This document shows positions 18,288-25,869 of a stretch of 64,000 bases of DNA, piece by piece. The DNA is from CAZGMJ01 sp964526785 (GTDB taxonomy: Bacteria > Planctomycetota > Phycisphaerae > Sedimentisphaerales > Anaerobacaceae), in assembly GCA_964526785.1 (NCBI GenBank), contig CAZGMJ010000013.1, positions 1 to 64,000 on the forward strand. The letters are read 5' to 3'. Numbering within the stretch: the stretch's first letter is position 1; each line of letters opens with the position of its first letter. The notes under the pieces are model-generated. The model did no database searches. It worked only from the letters and a program-made list of their open reading frames with translations, and was not told where the DNA came from. The position numbers and the translations under genes were made by a program.

Positions 18288-18407
18288 CTTTCACGTCTCG
18301 GCTTCGAAACAGAATTTCGGTCGCTGATGCCGCGTGGCTCTTCGTATCCGAGGCGAGCCCCGTATTCGGCATCGTTTGAATCGACGAACGTCCATTTCTT
18401 ATTGATC

Positions 18408-19259
18408 TCAATGGGAATGATCATGGGAATGATCATGAGAATGCGGTTCAAGCCACTGTGACGCCAGGTGACCGATATCCAGGAAATCCACCCTGCAGTC
18501 GCCGTTGACATCAGCAGCAAGAGGCTTGATACACGAATGCTCCTCGGTCACCTTGAAGTAGTAGACCGACAGAGCCTCCACCTGGCCGCCGGCAACCAGC
18601 TCACCTGTCGCCTCGAAGACCATGGTGTACTCTCCTGGCGCCGTGAAGCCCCAATTGTAGTGGGCGTGCAGACCGATCGGAAACGCTGCAGAAAGCAGCT
18701 CTTCATGGGTTGAGAGGGCGAAGCTGGGCACTCCAAAAGCATCGCTCTGCCAGAGGCTGAAGTCGCCGGGCCCCTTGATGTGGCGCAGATTCAGCCCGAC
18801 CACATCGTCCACAAAGACACCGGAGGGAATCTCCTCGGTCGCAAAGCCATAGGCCGGCAGACCTTCCTGTCCGTGCTGCGGCAAGACCCAGAAAGGTTCG
18901 TTGACCTCGACGCCGGTTGGCTCCCACAGTTCGCCGGCCGGACGTAGAATCTCGGCTTCCTCCGTTGCCACCACGGTCAGTTGATCGGGTTCGAAACCGG
19001 TATCTTCGTGCAGGGCATTGCCATCCACGACGGCACCGGCATGGAGATGAATGTGCAGCTCCAGTTCGCCGTCCTCGTAACCTATCTCGAAGTCCCCGTG
19101 TTCCGCAGTGTAGTAGGCCGGGGGACCTTCGTAGGCGTGGCCGTGCCCGTGATCGTGGTCATGGTCGTGATCATGATCGTCCCCGGCTACGGGCAGCACG
19201 ACGATGAGTAGGATTCCCAATACTGCACAGAGAGCTTTCAGTAGTAAGCTGGTCTTCAT
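18408..19259 (-). CDS. His-rich anchor-M-type surface protein with dockerin-like repeat
   Basis: 283 residues. The signal peptide is followed at once by a run of alternating His and Asp (about residues 28-42). The core resembles the choice-of-anchor M / TIGR03769 'surface-anchored protein' domain: FEIGYEDGELELHIHLHAG, PFWVLPQHGQEGLPAYGF, FSLWQSDAFGVPSFALSTHE, LHAHYNWGFTAPGEYTMVFEATG. A dockerin-like Ca-binding repeat (DVNGDCRVDFLDIGHLASQWL) and a second His-rich tail (HSHDHSHDHSH) end the protein. His clusters at both ends suggest zinc or another soft metal. TIGR03769 proteins elsewhere accompany metal-type ABC transporters. Last gene of its operon. Confidence 0.8.
   Translation of the reverse strand: MKTSLLLKALCAVLGILLIVVLPVAGDDHDHDHDHDHGHGHAYEGPPAYYTAEHGDFEIGYEDGELELHIHLHAGAVVDGNALHEDTGFEPDQLTVVATEEAEILRPAGELWEPTGVEVNEPFWVLPQHGQEGLPAYGFATEEIPSGVFVDDVVGLNLRHIKGPGDFSLWQSDAFGVPSFALSTHEELLSAAFPIGLHAHYNWGFTAPGEYTMVFEATGELVAGGQVEALSVYYFKVTEEHSCIKPLAADVNGDCRVDFLDIGHLASQWLEPHSHDHSHDHSH
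18411..18434. repeat. 12-bp tandem repeat coding the His-rich tail
   Basis: Two exact copies of ATGGGAATGATC, at 18411-18422 and 18423-18434, followed by a degenerate third unit. Read on the minus strand, they give the His-Ser-His-Asp repeats at the C-terminus of the surface protein. Confidence 0.7.
19134..19178. repeat. Hexanucleotide repeat coding a His/Asp run
   Basis: Degenerate six-base units of the type GTGATC / GTGGTC / ATGATC, which on the minus strand encode alternating Asp-His just after the signal peptide. The codons alternate between CAC and CAT, so the run is maintained at the protein level rather than being a fresh slippage repeat. Confidence 0.6.
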
Positions 19260-19279
19260 CTAAACACTCCTTCCTGATA

Positions 19280-19293
19280 TGACGCGAGCGTCA
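19280..19293. promoter_or_regulatory. Inverted repeat between the two anchor-M genes
   Basis: TGACGC-GA-GCGTCA. With one mismatch it extends to GAT...ATC on both sides. It fills the 45-base gap upstream of the His-rich gene. It could be an operator for an internal promoter or an mRNA-processing hairpin; the stem is short for a terminator and no T-run follows. Confidence 0.4.
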
Positions 19294-19304
19294 CATCAAT
19301 TTCA

Positions 19305-20321
19305 TTATTGATCGTTGTTTGCTACGTCTGAATCTCCATCACTGCCGTCATCCACATGACACCCTGGGTATCCGCAATCCAGCCACTGATCCGCCAATTG
19401 TTGCAGTTCAGCAATGTCGACCGGGTCATCAGGATTGCTCGGATCGACAAACATCCACGTGGCCGGATCCTCCGCCGAAGGTATTTCGAGCCAATGGGAT
19501 GCGAGATGGGCGAAGTCCAGGAAGTCTATTCTGCAATCGCCGTTGTAGAACTCGTTGCCAACGGGGAACCAGTCGGCAGTGAGCCGTTCCTCACATAGCA
19601 GGACGGTCGACACGCGGAAATCCACCTCGTACAGTCCCGCTTTGGTGAATCCCCAGTTCATGTGAACGTGGCTGCCGTCAGAGATGTAATAAACGTCCTC
19701 TTCCGTGATGCCGCCGTCATGCGTGGACAGAAATACCACAGGTGGATTGACACCATCAGCCTGCCACATGGCAAGGTTGGCGTCGACGGGGCCACGCACA
19801 TCGAGCAGCCGAAGCTCGAACCAGCGGTCCATCGTCTCAGCACCACGAGGGTCGCCGGGGTTCCAATCGCACAGTCGTCCGCTGTCGGCCTGCTCGACTG
19901 CGATTCCGAGCGGCAGGACCTCCGCAACCGCATTCTGAGGAAGAACCCAGAAGGGCTCGCCGGGCTCGGCGCCGATGAATTCAAAGTCGGGAGGTATCCA
20001 TGAGAGATTCCACCTGGTGCTGGGATTGCCGTAGAGCAGCGCCTCGTGCGGTGGAATGTCCAGCCCTCCGGAGCCATAGCCCGGTTCATCATGGGAAACC
20101 AGCACATCCCAGCCGGTCGGCCGAAACGACAATTCCAGATCCGTGTGGAACAAATCTACTGTTACAGGATGGTTCGCATCCGGCACGGGCGTCTCGATCC
20201 CAAAATAGAACGTGACGTCCTTCGAAACTCTTGCGCAGTGCTCCTGCGCGGCCGCAGGCGCACCGAAGGCAATCGACGCCGACAGCGCCAGTATTGTCCA
20301 CAAAAGGTTAGGTCTTCTCAT
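19305..20321 (-). CDS. Anchor-M-type surface protein with two dockerin-like repeats
   Basis: 338 residues. Signal peptide, then the same core as its neighbour: DVTFYFGIETP, VDLFHTDLELSFRPTGWDV, PFWVLPQNAVAEVLPLGIA, LAMWQADGVNPPVVFLSTHDG, SHVHMNWGFTKAGLYEVDFR. Two dockerin-like Ca-binding repeats follow (YNGDCRIDFLDFAHLASHWLE and DPVDIAELQQLADQWLDCG), then an acidic tail. Unlike the next gene it has no poly-His stretches. The start at 20321 was chosen for the GGAGGAG 10 bases upstream; a GTG at 20354 is the alternative. It lies 32 bases after the pseudopilin gene. Confidence 0.8.
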   Translation of the reverse strand: MRRPNLLWTILALSASIAFGAPAAAQEHCARVSKDVTFYFGIETPVPDANHPVTVDLFHTDLELSFRPTGWDVLVSHDEPGYGSGGLDIPPHEALLYGNPSTRWNLSWIPPDFEFIGAEPGEPFWVLPQNAVAEVLPLGIAVEQADSGRLCDWNPGDPRGAETMDRWFELRLLDVRGPVDANLAMWQADGVNPPVVFLSTHDGGITEEDVYYISDGSHVHMNWGFTKAGLYEVDFRVSTVLLCEERLTADWFPVGNEFYNGDCRIDFLDFAHLASHWLEIPSAEDPATWMFVDPSNPDDPVDIAELQQLADQWLDCGYPGCHVDDGSDGDSDVANNDQ

Positions 20322-20353
20322 CAGAAACGACTCCTCCACGCTTATTGCAGTCA

Positions 20354-21076
20354 CTATTTGTCCGGCGGTTTGGCAAAGTTGTCATAGTTGTCCGCCATCT
20401 CTTTGATCCGTAGCGCCTTGATATCCTCCACATGCGTATCCGCATAGAGGTAGAGGGATGAACCCTTGGTATTGTCATCCGACCGGCTCCCAGCGTATCT
20501 GTCCGGCTGAATGTCCTCCCGGAGAGTATCCCATGGAATATTCGGAGAAGGCCTGAACCACAGCCGAGAATGCGTATGGTCGCTCGTAATAGCCGCAGAC
20601 AGGTCGTCGGCGCCGACGAATGTTGTGATGCACAGGTTCGGATGCCTGAGCTTATACTTGTTCCTGTAGGATGTTCCCACCGTCCTGCCAAAGGGGTCGA
20701 CGGCGTTGACGGCGATATACTCATTCATGATATAGCTGCTGGTATTGTGTTCCAGGCGTTCCTTGCGTTTTGGATCGGCCGGACAGATCCGGATCTCATT
20801 GACGTCACCCACATACGGGCTCAGCGTATAGATCCAACTCCGGTTGCGCGCGGCTGCACCGGTCAAACCGTGGCTCGTCTCTGGGAATAATCCCCGGTGG
20901 TCCTCGGTGTACAACTCCATCGCCAAACCGATTTGTCGCATATTACTCGTCGAAACCACTCGTTTGGCGTGCATCCTGACCACGCTCAACGATGGCAGAA
21001 GAACGCCCAGCAGTACGGCGATGATCGCGATTACCACGAGAAGTTCGATGAGTGTAAAACCGTTTCTGCCCTTCAT
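20354..21076 (-). CDS. Pseudopilin (prepilin N-methylation motif) protein
   Basis: 240 residues. The classic type II/IV prepilin leader is GRNGFTLIELLVVIAIIAVLLGVLLP: cleavage after Gly, Phe at +1, Glu at +5, then the hydrophobic stalk. The globular part has NMRQIGLAMELYTEDHRG and CPADPKR, common in the planctomycete H-X9-DG-like pseudopilin expansion, although a clear DUF1559 signature is lacking. Near the end is LYLYADTHVEDI. The start at 21076 follows GGGAGT. It sits inside the predicted metal operon, and its substrate or machine is unknown. Confidence 0.85.
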   Translation of the reverse strand: MKGRNGFTLIELLVVIAIIAVLLGVLLPSLSVVRMHAKRVVSTSNMRQIGLAMELYTEDHRGLFPETSHGLTGAAARNRSWIYTLSPYVGDVNEIRICPADPKRKERLEHNTSSYIMNEYIAVNAVDPFGRTVGTSYRNKYKLRHPNLCITTFVGADDLSAAITSDHTHSRLWFRPSPNIPWDTLREDIQPDRYAGSRSDDNTKGSSLYLYADTHVEDIKALRIKEMADNYDNFAKPPDK

Positions 21077-21163
21077 GGTTCCATACTCCCAAAGGGCCTC
21101 GGCACAGAGACTGCGCCGACACTTCATGTAGACTCACTGCAAACGGAGTATCGAAGAATGGGA

Positions 21164-21529
21164 TCAGGCCGGCGGGGCGCGTGGTTGAAGGGGGAGGGGG
21201 ACGTGTTGGGCAACAATGTGACTCACCGAGTATGCAAAGGAACGCTCGGTGAGTGATAGTTCAGGCGGCAACAGCGGTGGCTCGACGAAGACCTTGTTGC
21301 CGAATAGCGCCAGGGCCTGGCACATATGGCAATGACTACTGTCATGGCGGTTATCACGCTCGTGGCTGTGTTCCTTGTGCTCGTCGTGATGGCAGTAGTG
21401 CCCGCTGTGATCATGATGGTGCGTGCTGAGGTGGGCGGCAAGTGTTCCGCCTGACGCAACGCAGGCGAAGCTGATCGCCATCGCCAGAAGAACGAGATGT
21501 CTTGCCTTGGGTCTCATGATCTTGCTCAT
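21164..21529 (-). CDS. His-rich small secreted protein (DUF2946-like)
   Basis: About 121 residues. An N-terminal hydrophobic signal (HLVLLAMAISFACVASGG) is followed by a strongly His-rich stretch (HLSTHHHDHSGHYCHHDEHKEHSH, split by acidic residues) with the motif HCHMCQ, and a Pro-rich tail. The pattern of a small exported protein with HxxC and CxxC-like sites recalls DUF2946, which occurs with copper/zinc genes. The start is uncertain: ATG at 21529 is chosen, with TTG at 21592 and ATG at 21517 as alternatives, none with a good ribosome site. First gene of the operon, behind a promoter and a palindrome. Confidence 0.65.
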   Translation of the reverse strand: MSKIMRPKARHLVLLAMAISFACVASGGTLAAHLSTHHHDHSGHYCHHDEHKEHSHERDNRHDSSHCHMCQALALFGNKVFVEPPLLPPELSLTERSFAYSVSHIVAQHVPLPLQPRAPPA

Positions 21530-21617
21530 AAACCGTTTAGCCGGTATAGCCCGAGCAGCGCGAGCAAAGGGCTTTCGCAACTGACTTTCCAAGAACAGCC
21601 ATCCAGCGTTACGTTCA

Positions 21618-21645
21618 ATTGTAGCGGGCAGTTCGACAACAGCAA
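21618..21645 (-). promoter_or_regulatory. Promoter of the His-rich operon
   Basis: Read on the minus strand: -35 TTGCTG (plus-strand 21640-21645), a 16-base spacer and -10 TACAAT (plus-strand 21618-21623). Transcription would begin near 21611. Confidence 0.5.
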
Positions 21646-21653
21646 GCTAAATT

Positions 21654-21668
21654 TGCAACTATGTTGCA
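21654..21668. promoter_or_regulatory. 15-bp palindrome TGCAACTATGTTGCA
   Basis: TGCAAC-TAT-GTTGCA, directly upstream of the -35 of the His-rich operon and in the divergent region shared with the ECF sigma gene. Size and symmetry suit a Fur/Zur-type or other dimeric regulator. The metal link is inferred only from the downstream genes. Confidence 0.5.
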
Positions 21669-21854
21669 TATTCTTGTGTCGGATTCGCTTCTTCAAGTCT
21701 CGATGGGTGTTCTGCAGCAAAGCATCTTGTCTGTGCAAGCCGGGGCGCCTATCGCGCCGGCATAAACACTTTTCGCGCTTACTTTTGACACGAAACCAGA
21801 CTATATAAACGATAGCCGATCGGCGAATACTTGACAGGAGCCTGACTTCGCAAA

Positions 21855-22415
21855 GTGAATACTGAACCGCAGCAACAACTCGTTTTGGCCGCTATTGGCG
21901 GTGACATCGACAGCTTCGGGCTGTTGTGCAAGCACTACTACCCGTCGATGGTCGCCATAGGTTATTCGATGCTCAGCGATCACCAGCTTGCCGAGGACAC
22001 CGCTCAGGAGGCGTTCGCAAGGGCTCTGAGGAATCTGAAGAAGCTCAAGAGCCCGGGCAAATTCGCCCCCTGGCTTGCTCAGATCTGTCGCAACGTCGCC
22101 ACAGATATGCGGCGTGCCCGCACCAAACGAGCCGACGCAGAGCGCAGGCGATCGACGGAGTTCTCAGCCCCGGGGACCGGGCCGGACAATCCGGGGCGGG
22201 ATGCCGAGGCGCTGCTGGTCATAAACGCAATCGAATCGCTGGACCGGCGCGACAGAGAGCTGATCGTGCTGAGATACTACAACAACATGTCATATGAGCA
22301 GATGGCCACCGTGCTCGGCGCTTCAAAGCCGGCAATCAACGGCAGGCTCACTCGTACGAAACGAAAACTGGCCAGACTCCTGCAACGGCAGGGCATTCTG
22401 GAGACTGCACTATGA
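21855..22415 (+). CDS. ECF-type RNA polymerase sigma factor
   Basis: 186 residues. Sigma region 2 spans about 10-75 (DIDSFGLLCKHYYPSM, AEDTAQEAFARALRNL, FAPWLAQICRNVATDMRR). Region 4 is at the C-terminus (LDRRDRELIVLRYYNNMSYEQMATVLGASKPAINGRLTRTKRKL). There is no region 3, as expected for the ECF class. The start is taken as GTG at 21855; the AGGAG lies 14 bases upstream, farther than ideal, so the exact start is tentative. Its stop overlaps the next ATG (ATGA), so it is coupled to the large membrane protein that probably controls it. Confidence 0.92.
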   Translation: MNTEPQQQLVLAAIGGDIDSFGLLCKHYYPSMVAIGYSMLSDHQLAEDTAQEAFARALRNLKKLKSPGKFAPWLAQICRNVATDMRRARTKRADAERRRSTEFSAPGTGPDNPGRDAEALLVINAIESLDRRDRELIVLRYYNNMSYEQMATVLGASKPAINGRLTRTKRKLARLLQRQGILETAL

Positions 22416-24952
22416 ATCCGCAACGCAACGACAAAGAGCTTGATAAACTCGTCACCTCAGCCATAGGCAGAGACGATCTGAACTTCGACTTCGACAAATG
22501 GAAGGCCGAGCACCAGGCCGAGATTGCTCAGTACAATGCTCAGTCACGCAAAGCCTCGGGACCAATCTTGCTCAGCGCAGTCCTGCGAAGCAGAATCGGC
22601 AAGGTCGCCCTGGCAGCGGCGGCACTGATGATGTTCGCTGTTCTGCTCGGCCGGGACAGTCAAAACATCGCCTGGGCGGATGTCGTCGAGAAATTCCGTT
22701 CGGTCTCATTTTTCAGCGCAGCGATCTACATCAAGGACAACGCCACCGCAGAACCCACGCAGATGGAATTCTGGATGAGCCGGGACGGCCGCATTCGCAT
22801 TCGGATGGGCAATCAGGTTATTTTCGGCAGGGACGGGGCGGTCGTAAAAGCGTTCGATATCCAAAACGAGGCCGAGACCGAGCCCGATGAAATGGCCGTA
22901 TTCTTCCTTGAAAGGGTGGGCCGGGCCGATGAATTCTCGCTGGAAGCAGTCATCAAGGTCATGTTCCAGGGGCAGATGCAGGAAGTTACGCCTCTGGTCA
23001 ATCCCAATGCGGTGATATCGCAGGACGTCGTTGTCTTCGACGTCGATATTCCCCAGACTCCCGAGTGGGTGCGTATCTGGGCGCTGCGTGAGAGCCGTCT
23101 GCCGGTGCGGATCAAGGTCTGGGACCCGCGCGACGGCGCGTCAACTGATGCGGTCTTCGAGTATTCACAGGACCAGTCGGGCGAGTTCTTCGATCCCGCC
23201 GCGTTCGGCAATCTCCTGCGCAGCGACCGGGCCGACAGCAGGGCGAATGTAGTTTACGCTTTTCTTCAAGACCCCGGCGGCCGAAACATTACTCCTGAAG
23301 AGATGTTCCGGGAATCGGGCTATCACATGCCTGTAGTCAAACAGGCGGGCATGACCCCGGAAGGCGCGTTCTGGGTGACTGCCGGCAACAGCCGCAACCG
23401 AATGCCCAACGGCAACGTCTTCGACGGTTTCTCACGGATCGAGGACGACCTGGGGCGAACGTATCTCAGCGTGGGAGGAGGCCACCGTCTTAAAGACGAC
23501 ACTTCGCTGGACATATTTGCGCCCATAGACTATCCATTCGATGAGAGAATGCCGGCCAGAATCACACTATTCTGCGAGGTGGAAAATCATGACCCCTATG
23601 CCCAGCCGGAACTGATCGGCACAGTCGATCTGACCCAGTGGCGGCAGAATGCCGGCTCGCCCAGTCTTTTTGGCGGCAATGATGCAGACCCGCTGAACCT
23701 GAAGATTTCGCTGGGCTATAAGCTGTTCGGCTCAGAACACGCAGACAAGCTCGCTCGCCTGGTTGAATCGATGCCAGACTGGGCCGAGCAGCCCGAGAAT
23801 AAGAGCCTGTTGTTCTTCCACATGCGGCTGGCTTCCAAACGGGATGATATCAAAGCCGTCGTCAGAATTGGCGAAACTCTGGAAGAACTGATCTTCGAAA
23901 ACCCGGAACGGGAATCTCGATACGGTTTCAAGGAATACCTGATCGCTCTGGCGCAGACGGGCCAGATTGAGCGAGCCGCCGAACTCTTCAGGAGAATCGA
24001 GGCCGCCGAGGAGATGTCGCCCGAGAAATCAGACGAGCGATACTATCGGCGTTTCCTGCTTTACACCGCCGAATTCCTTGCCGCCGAGGCTGAGCTTGAC
24101 GCCGAGCGGATCAGCAGAATACTCGGGTTCGACATCTCCCAGAAGAAAGAGTACGAGCCCATTTTAGAGAGGGCGAAGCGAACGGCCGCTAATAGGAAGG
24201 CTCAGCAAGCCGCCGAGCAGCGGCTTTGGGAGATTTCGGAATACTACCGGACGCATCCGCTGCCTGAGAGGATGGAACTGCTCGAAAGGCCTCAAGGACA
24301 GGCTGTCCATCTTGTGGGCGTATCGAACGTCCTGCCCGGCCACGAAGAATATACGGTTCTGCCCATCAACTATGCCGTCGGCCAAATGGCTTCGGCGATG
24401 AAATACTTCGACAAGGTTCACCCCGACGATCTGAATCAGGTTCGCATCGAGGCCGAAGCCGCCAAACGCGAGCTTTACGCCGATCTGATCTGCAAGTCTG
24501 GAGTTGTGCCGAGAGAAAGGGTCGAGTTTGTGCTTGGCCTCTATGGTATGGAGCTTGTTGTGGAAGAGGGAGAACCGAGGAGCGTACTTGTCGCCAGGTA
24601 TGATGGTCGGCTGTTGAAGGACCACGCAGAAGTCAAGGCGCCTTATCGATATGACCCGAAGAGGGAATCCAAGGCGGGAATGACGTCCTCTATGGCCAGG
24701 CCAGGCTTTTCAATGACAGGCCTGCTGGAGCACCTGGTGATGCAGCAAAACCGCGGCATCGAAAATGACAGCCAGAAGCTTGTCATCGTCGATGAAACCG
24801 GGATCGAAGGCCCCGTCAGCATCGAAAAAGCCTTCTGGCCGGGCGAAGAAGGACTGCGGCTGGCAAAGCAATGGTTCGAAGAGAACTTCGGCGTGACTTT
24901 CACCGAAGAATTGCGAAGCCTGAAAACCTATGTAGTGTGTGAGAAGGAGTAG
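22412..24952 (+). CDS. Large anti-sigma-like membrane protein with DUF3738-like C-terminus
   Basis: 846 residues. A cytosolic N-terminus of about 60 residues precedes a single membrane helix (VALAAAALMMFAVLL, about 66-80), with the rest outside. After the helix is an outer-membrane-lipoprotein-sorting-like beta region (WADVVEKFRSVSFFSAAIYIKD), a middle region with SLGYKLFGSEHADK, an alpha-helical TPR-like stretch (about 440-600) and a C-terminal part with SMTGLLEHLVMQQN, IVDETGIEGP and VTFTEELRSLKTYVV. The C-terminal part resembles the DUF3738 / TIGR03435 fold. Its overlap with the ECF gene and single-span topology suggest it is the regulator of that sigma factor. No zinc-binding ZAS motif was seen. 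Confidence 0.7.
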   Translation: MNPQRNDKELDKLVTSAIGRDDLNFDFDKWKAEHQAEIAQYNAQSRKASGPILLSAVLRSRIGKVALAAAALMMFAVLLGRDSQNIAWADVVEKFRSVSFFSAAIYIKDNATAEPTQMEFWMSRDGRIRIRMGNQVIFGRDGAVVKAFDIQNEAETEPDEMAVFFLERVGRADEFSLEAVIKVMFQGQMQEVTPLVNPNAVISQDVVVFDVDIPQTPEWVRIWALRESRLPVRIKVWDPRDGASTDAVFEYSQDQSGEFFDPAAFGNLLRSDRADSRANVVYAFLQDPGGRNITPEEMFRESGYHMPVVKQAGMTPEGAFWVTAGNSRNRMPNGNVFDGFSRIEDDLGRTYLSVGGGHRLKDDTSLDIFAPIDYPFDERMPARITLFCEVENHDPYAQPELIGTVDLTQWRQNAGSPSLFGGNDADPLNLKISLGYKLFGSEHADKLARLVESMPDWAEQPENKSLLFFHMRLASKRDDIKAVVRIGETLEELIFENPERESRYGFKEYLIALAQTGQIERAAELFRRIEAAEEMSPEKSDERYYRRFLLYTAEFLAAEAELDAERISRILGFDISQKKEYEPILERAKRTAANRKAQQAAEQRLWEISEYYRTHPLPERMELLERPQGQAVHLVGVSNVLPGHEEYTVLPINYAVGQMASAMKYFDKVHPDDLNQVRIEAEAAKRELYADLICKSGVVPRERVEFVLGLYGMELVVEEGEPRSVLVARYDGRLLKDHAEVKAPYRYDPKRESKAGMTSSMARPGFSMTGLLEHLVMQQNRGIENDSQKLVIVDETGIEGPVSIEKAFWPGEEGLRLAKQWFEENFGVTFTEELRSLKTYVVCEKE

Positions 24953-25020
24953 ACTGATGACCGGATGCTTGGGCCAAGTGATCCGAACGACGTCCAATAC
25001 AGGACAGTAGGGCAGGAGCA

Positions 25021-25794
25021 ATGAAACGGACGAGCTTCAATACTAATGGCTTCACACTTATCGAATTACTGGTGGTAATCGCCATCATAGCGCTATTGCT
25101 CTCGGTTCTTCTGCCTGCGTTGCACAGGGCCAGAGAACTGGCCGTGCGGACGAAGTGCCAGAACCGGCTGCACCAAGGTGCCCTGGCGGCCGTGATGTAT
25201 GCGGGCGATAACGATAGCTACTTGCCAGAGGGCAACGTCATCGATAAATCGGCTGCCGGCTACAACAAGTCCTGGGACAGCGCCGATCTCATGACGCTCG
25301 TCAACTTCGATGTAATGATGGCGATGGCGGACTACGGCCTGACGGAAGAGCATGCCACGTGCGAGACCGCACGCGGCTTTTTCGAAGCGAACGATAAATG
25401 GCTCAGCCCTCTGCCGCCTGCTCATGCCGTGGTGGAAGCCGCCTTCGTCGGATGGATCTACTGGGGTAACCGCGGCGACTGGACCGATCCCGATACGGAC
25501 AAGCAATACGTTACGCCCAAGCGTTTGACCGACCAGCCTACATCCAGAACCCTTGCCACGTGCTTCTGCTATAACCGCTACGACGCCGTTGGCTCATCAG
25601 GCAACTGGCCCGCCTGGTACGCCCCGCACATCCGCGGGCGGTTCGAGTGGTCCATCGGCGCTCCGATGCATCCGAAGCCGGACGGTCTGGCGGTGACATA
25701 CCTCGACGCCTCCGCGCGATTTGTCAGATGGAACGACCTGACCGCCACCAACCACGAAGGCCGGTACATCATCTACTATGACAAGGACGGCTGA
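25021..25794 (+). CDS. Pseudopilin (prepilin N-methylation motif) protein
   Basis: 257 residues. Leader TNGFTLIELLVVIAIIALLLSVLLPALHRAREL: cleavage after Gly, Phe +1, Glu +5. The globular part starts CQNRLHQGALAAVMYAGDNDSYLPEG and ends HPKPDGLAVTYLDASARFVRW, the planctomycete pseudopilin layout. Start ATG with GGCAGGAG upstream. It lies 68 bases after the anti-sigma-like gene, likely in the same transcript, so the ECF factor may control pseudopilin-type export or surface assembly. Confidence 0.85.
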   Translation: MKRTSFNTNGFTLIELLVVIAIIALLLSVLLPALHRARELAVRTKCQNRLHQGALAAVMYAGDNDSYLPEGNVIDKSAAGYNKSWDSADLMTLVNFDVMMAMADYGLTEEHATCETARGFFEANDKWLSPLPPAHAVVEAAFVGWIYWGNRGDWTDPDTDKQYVTPKRLTDQPTSRTLATCFCYNRYDAVGSSGNWPAWYAPHIRGRFEWSIGAPMHPKPDGLAVTYLDASARFVRWNDLTATNHEGRYIIYYDKDG

Positions 25795-25869
25795 CCCGAC
25801 GCGAACCCATCCAGTCGGGGAATGATGTCGCGGCAGTCCGCGTGAGTCTGTCCGAGCGGGTCGAATCGG

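Noticed and set aside
19134..19178. Short-period repeat considered as a CRISPR or microsatellite
   Set aside because: Six-base units inside a coding frame that encode His/Asp with alternating codons; there are no spacers.
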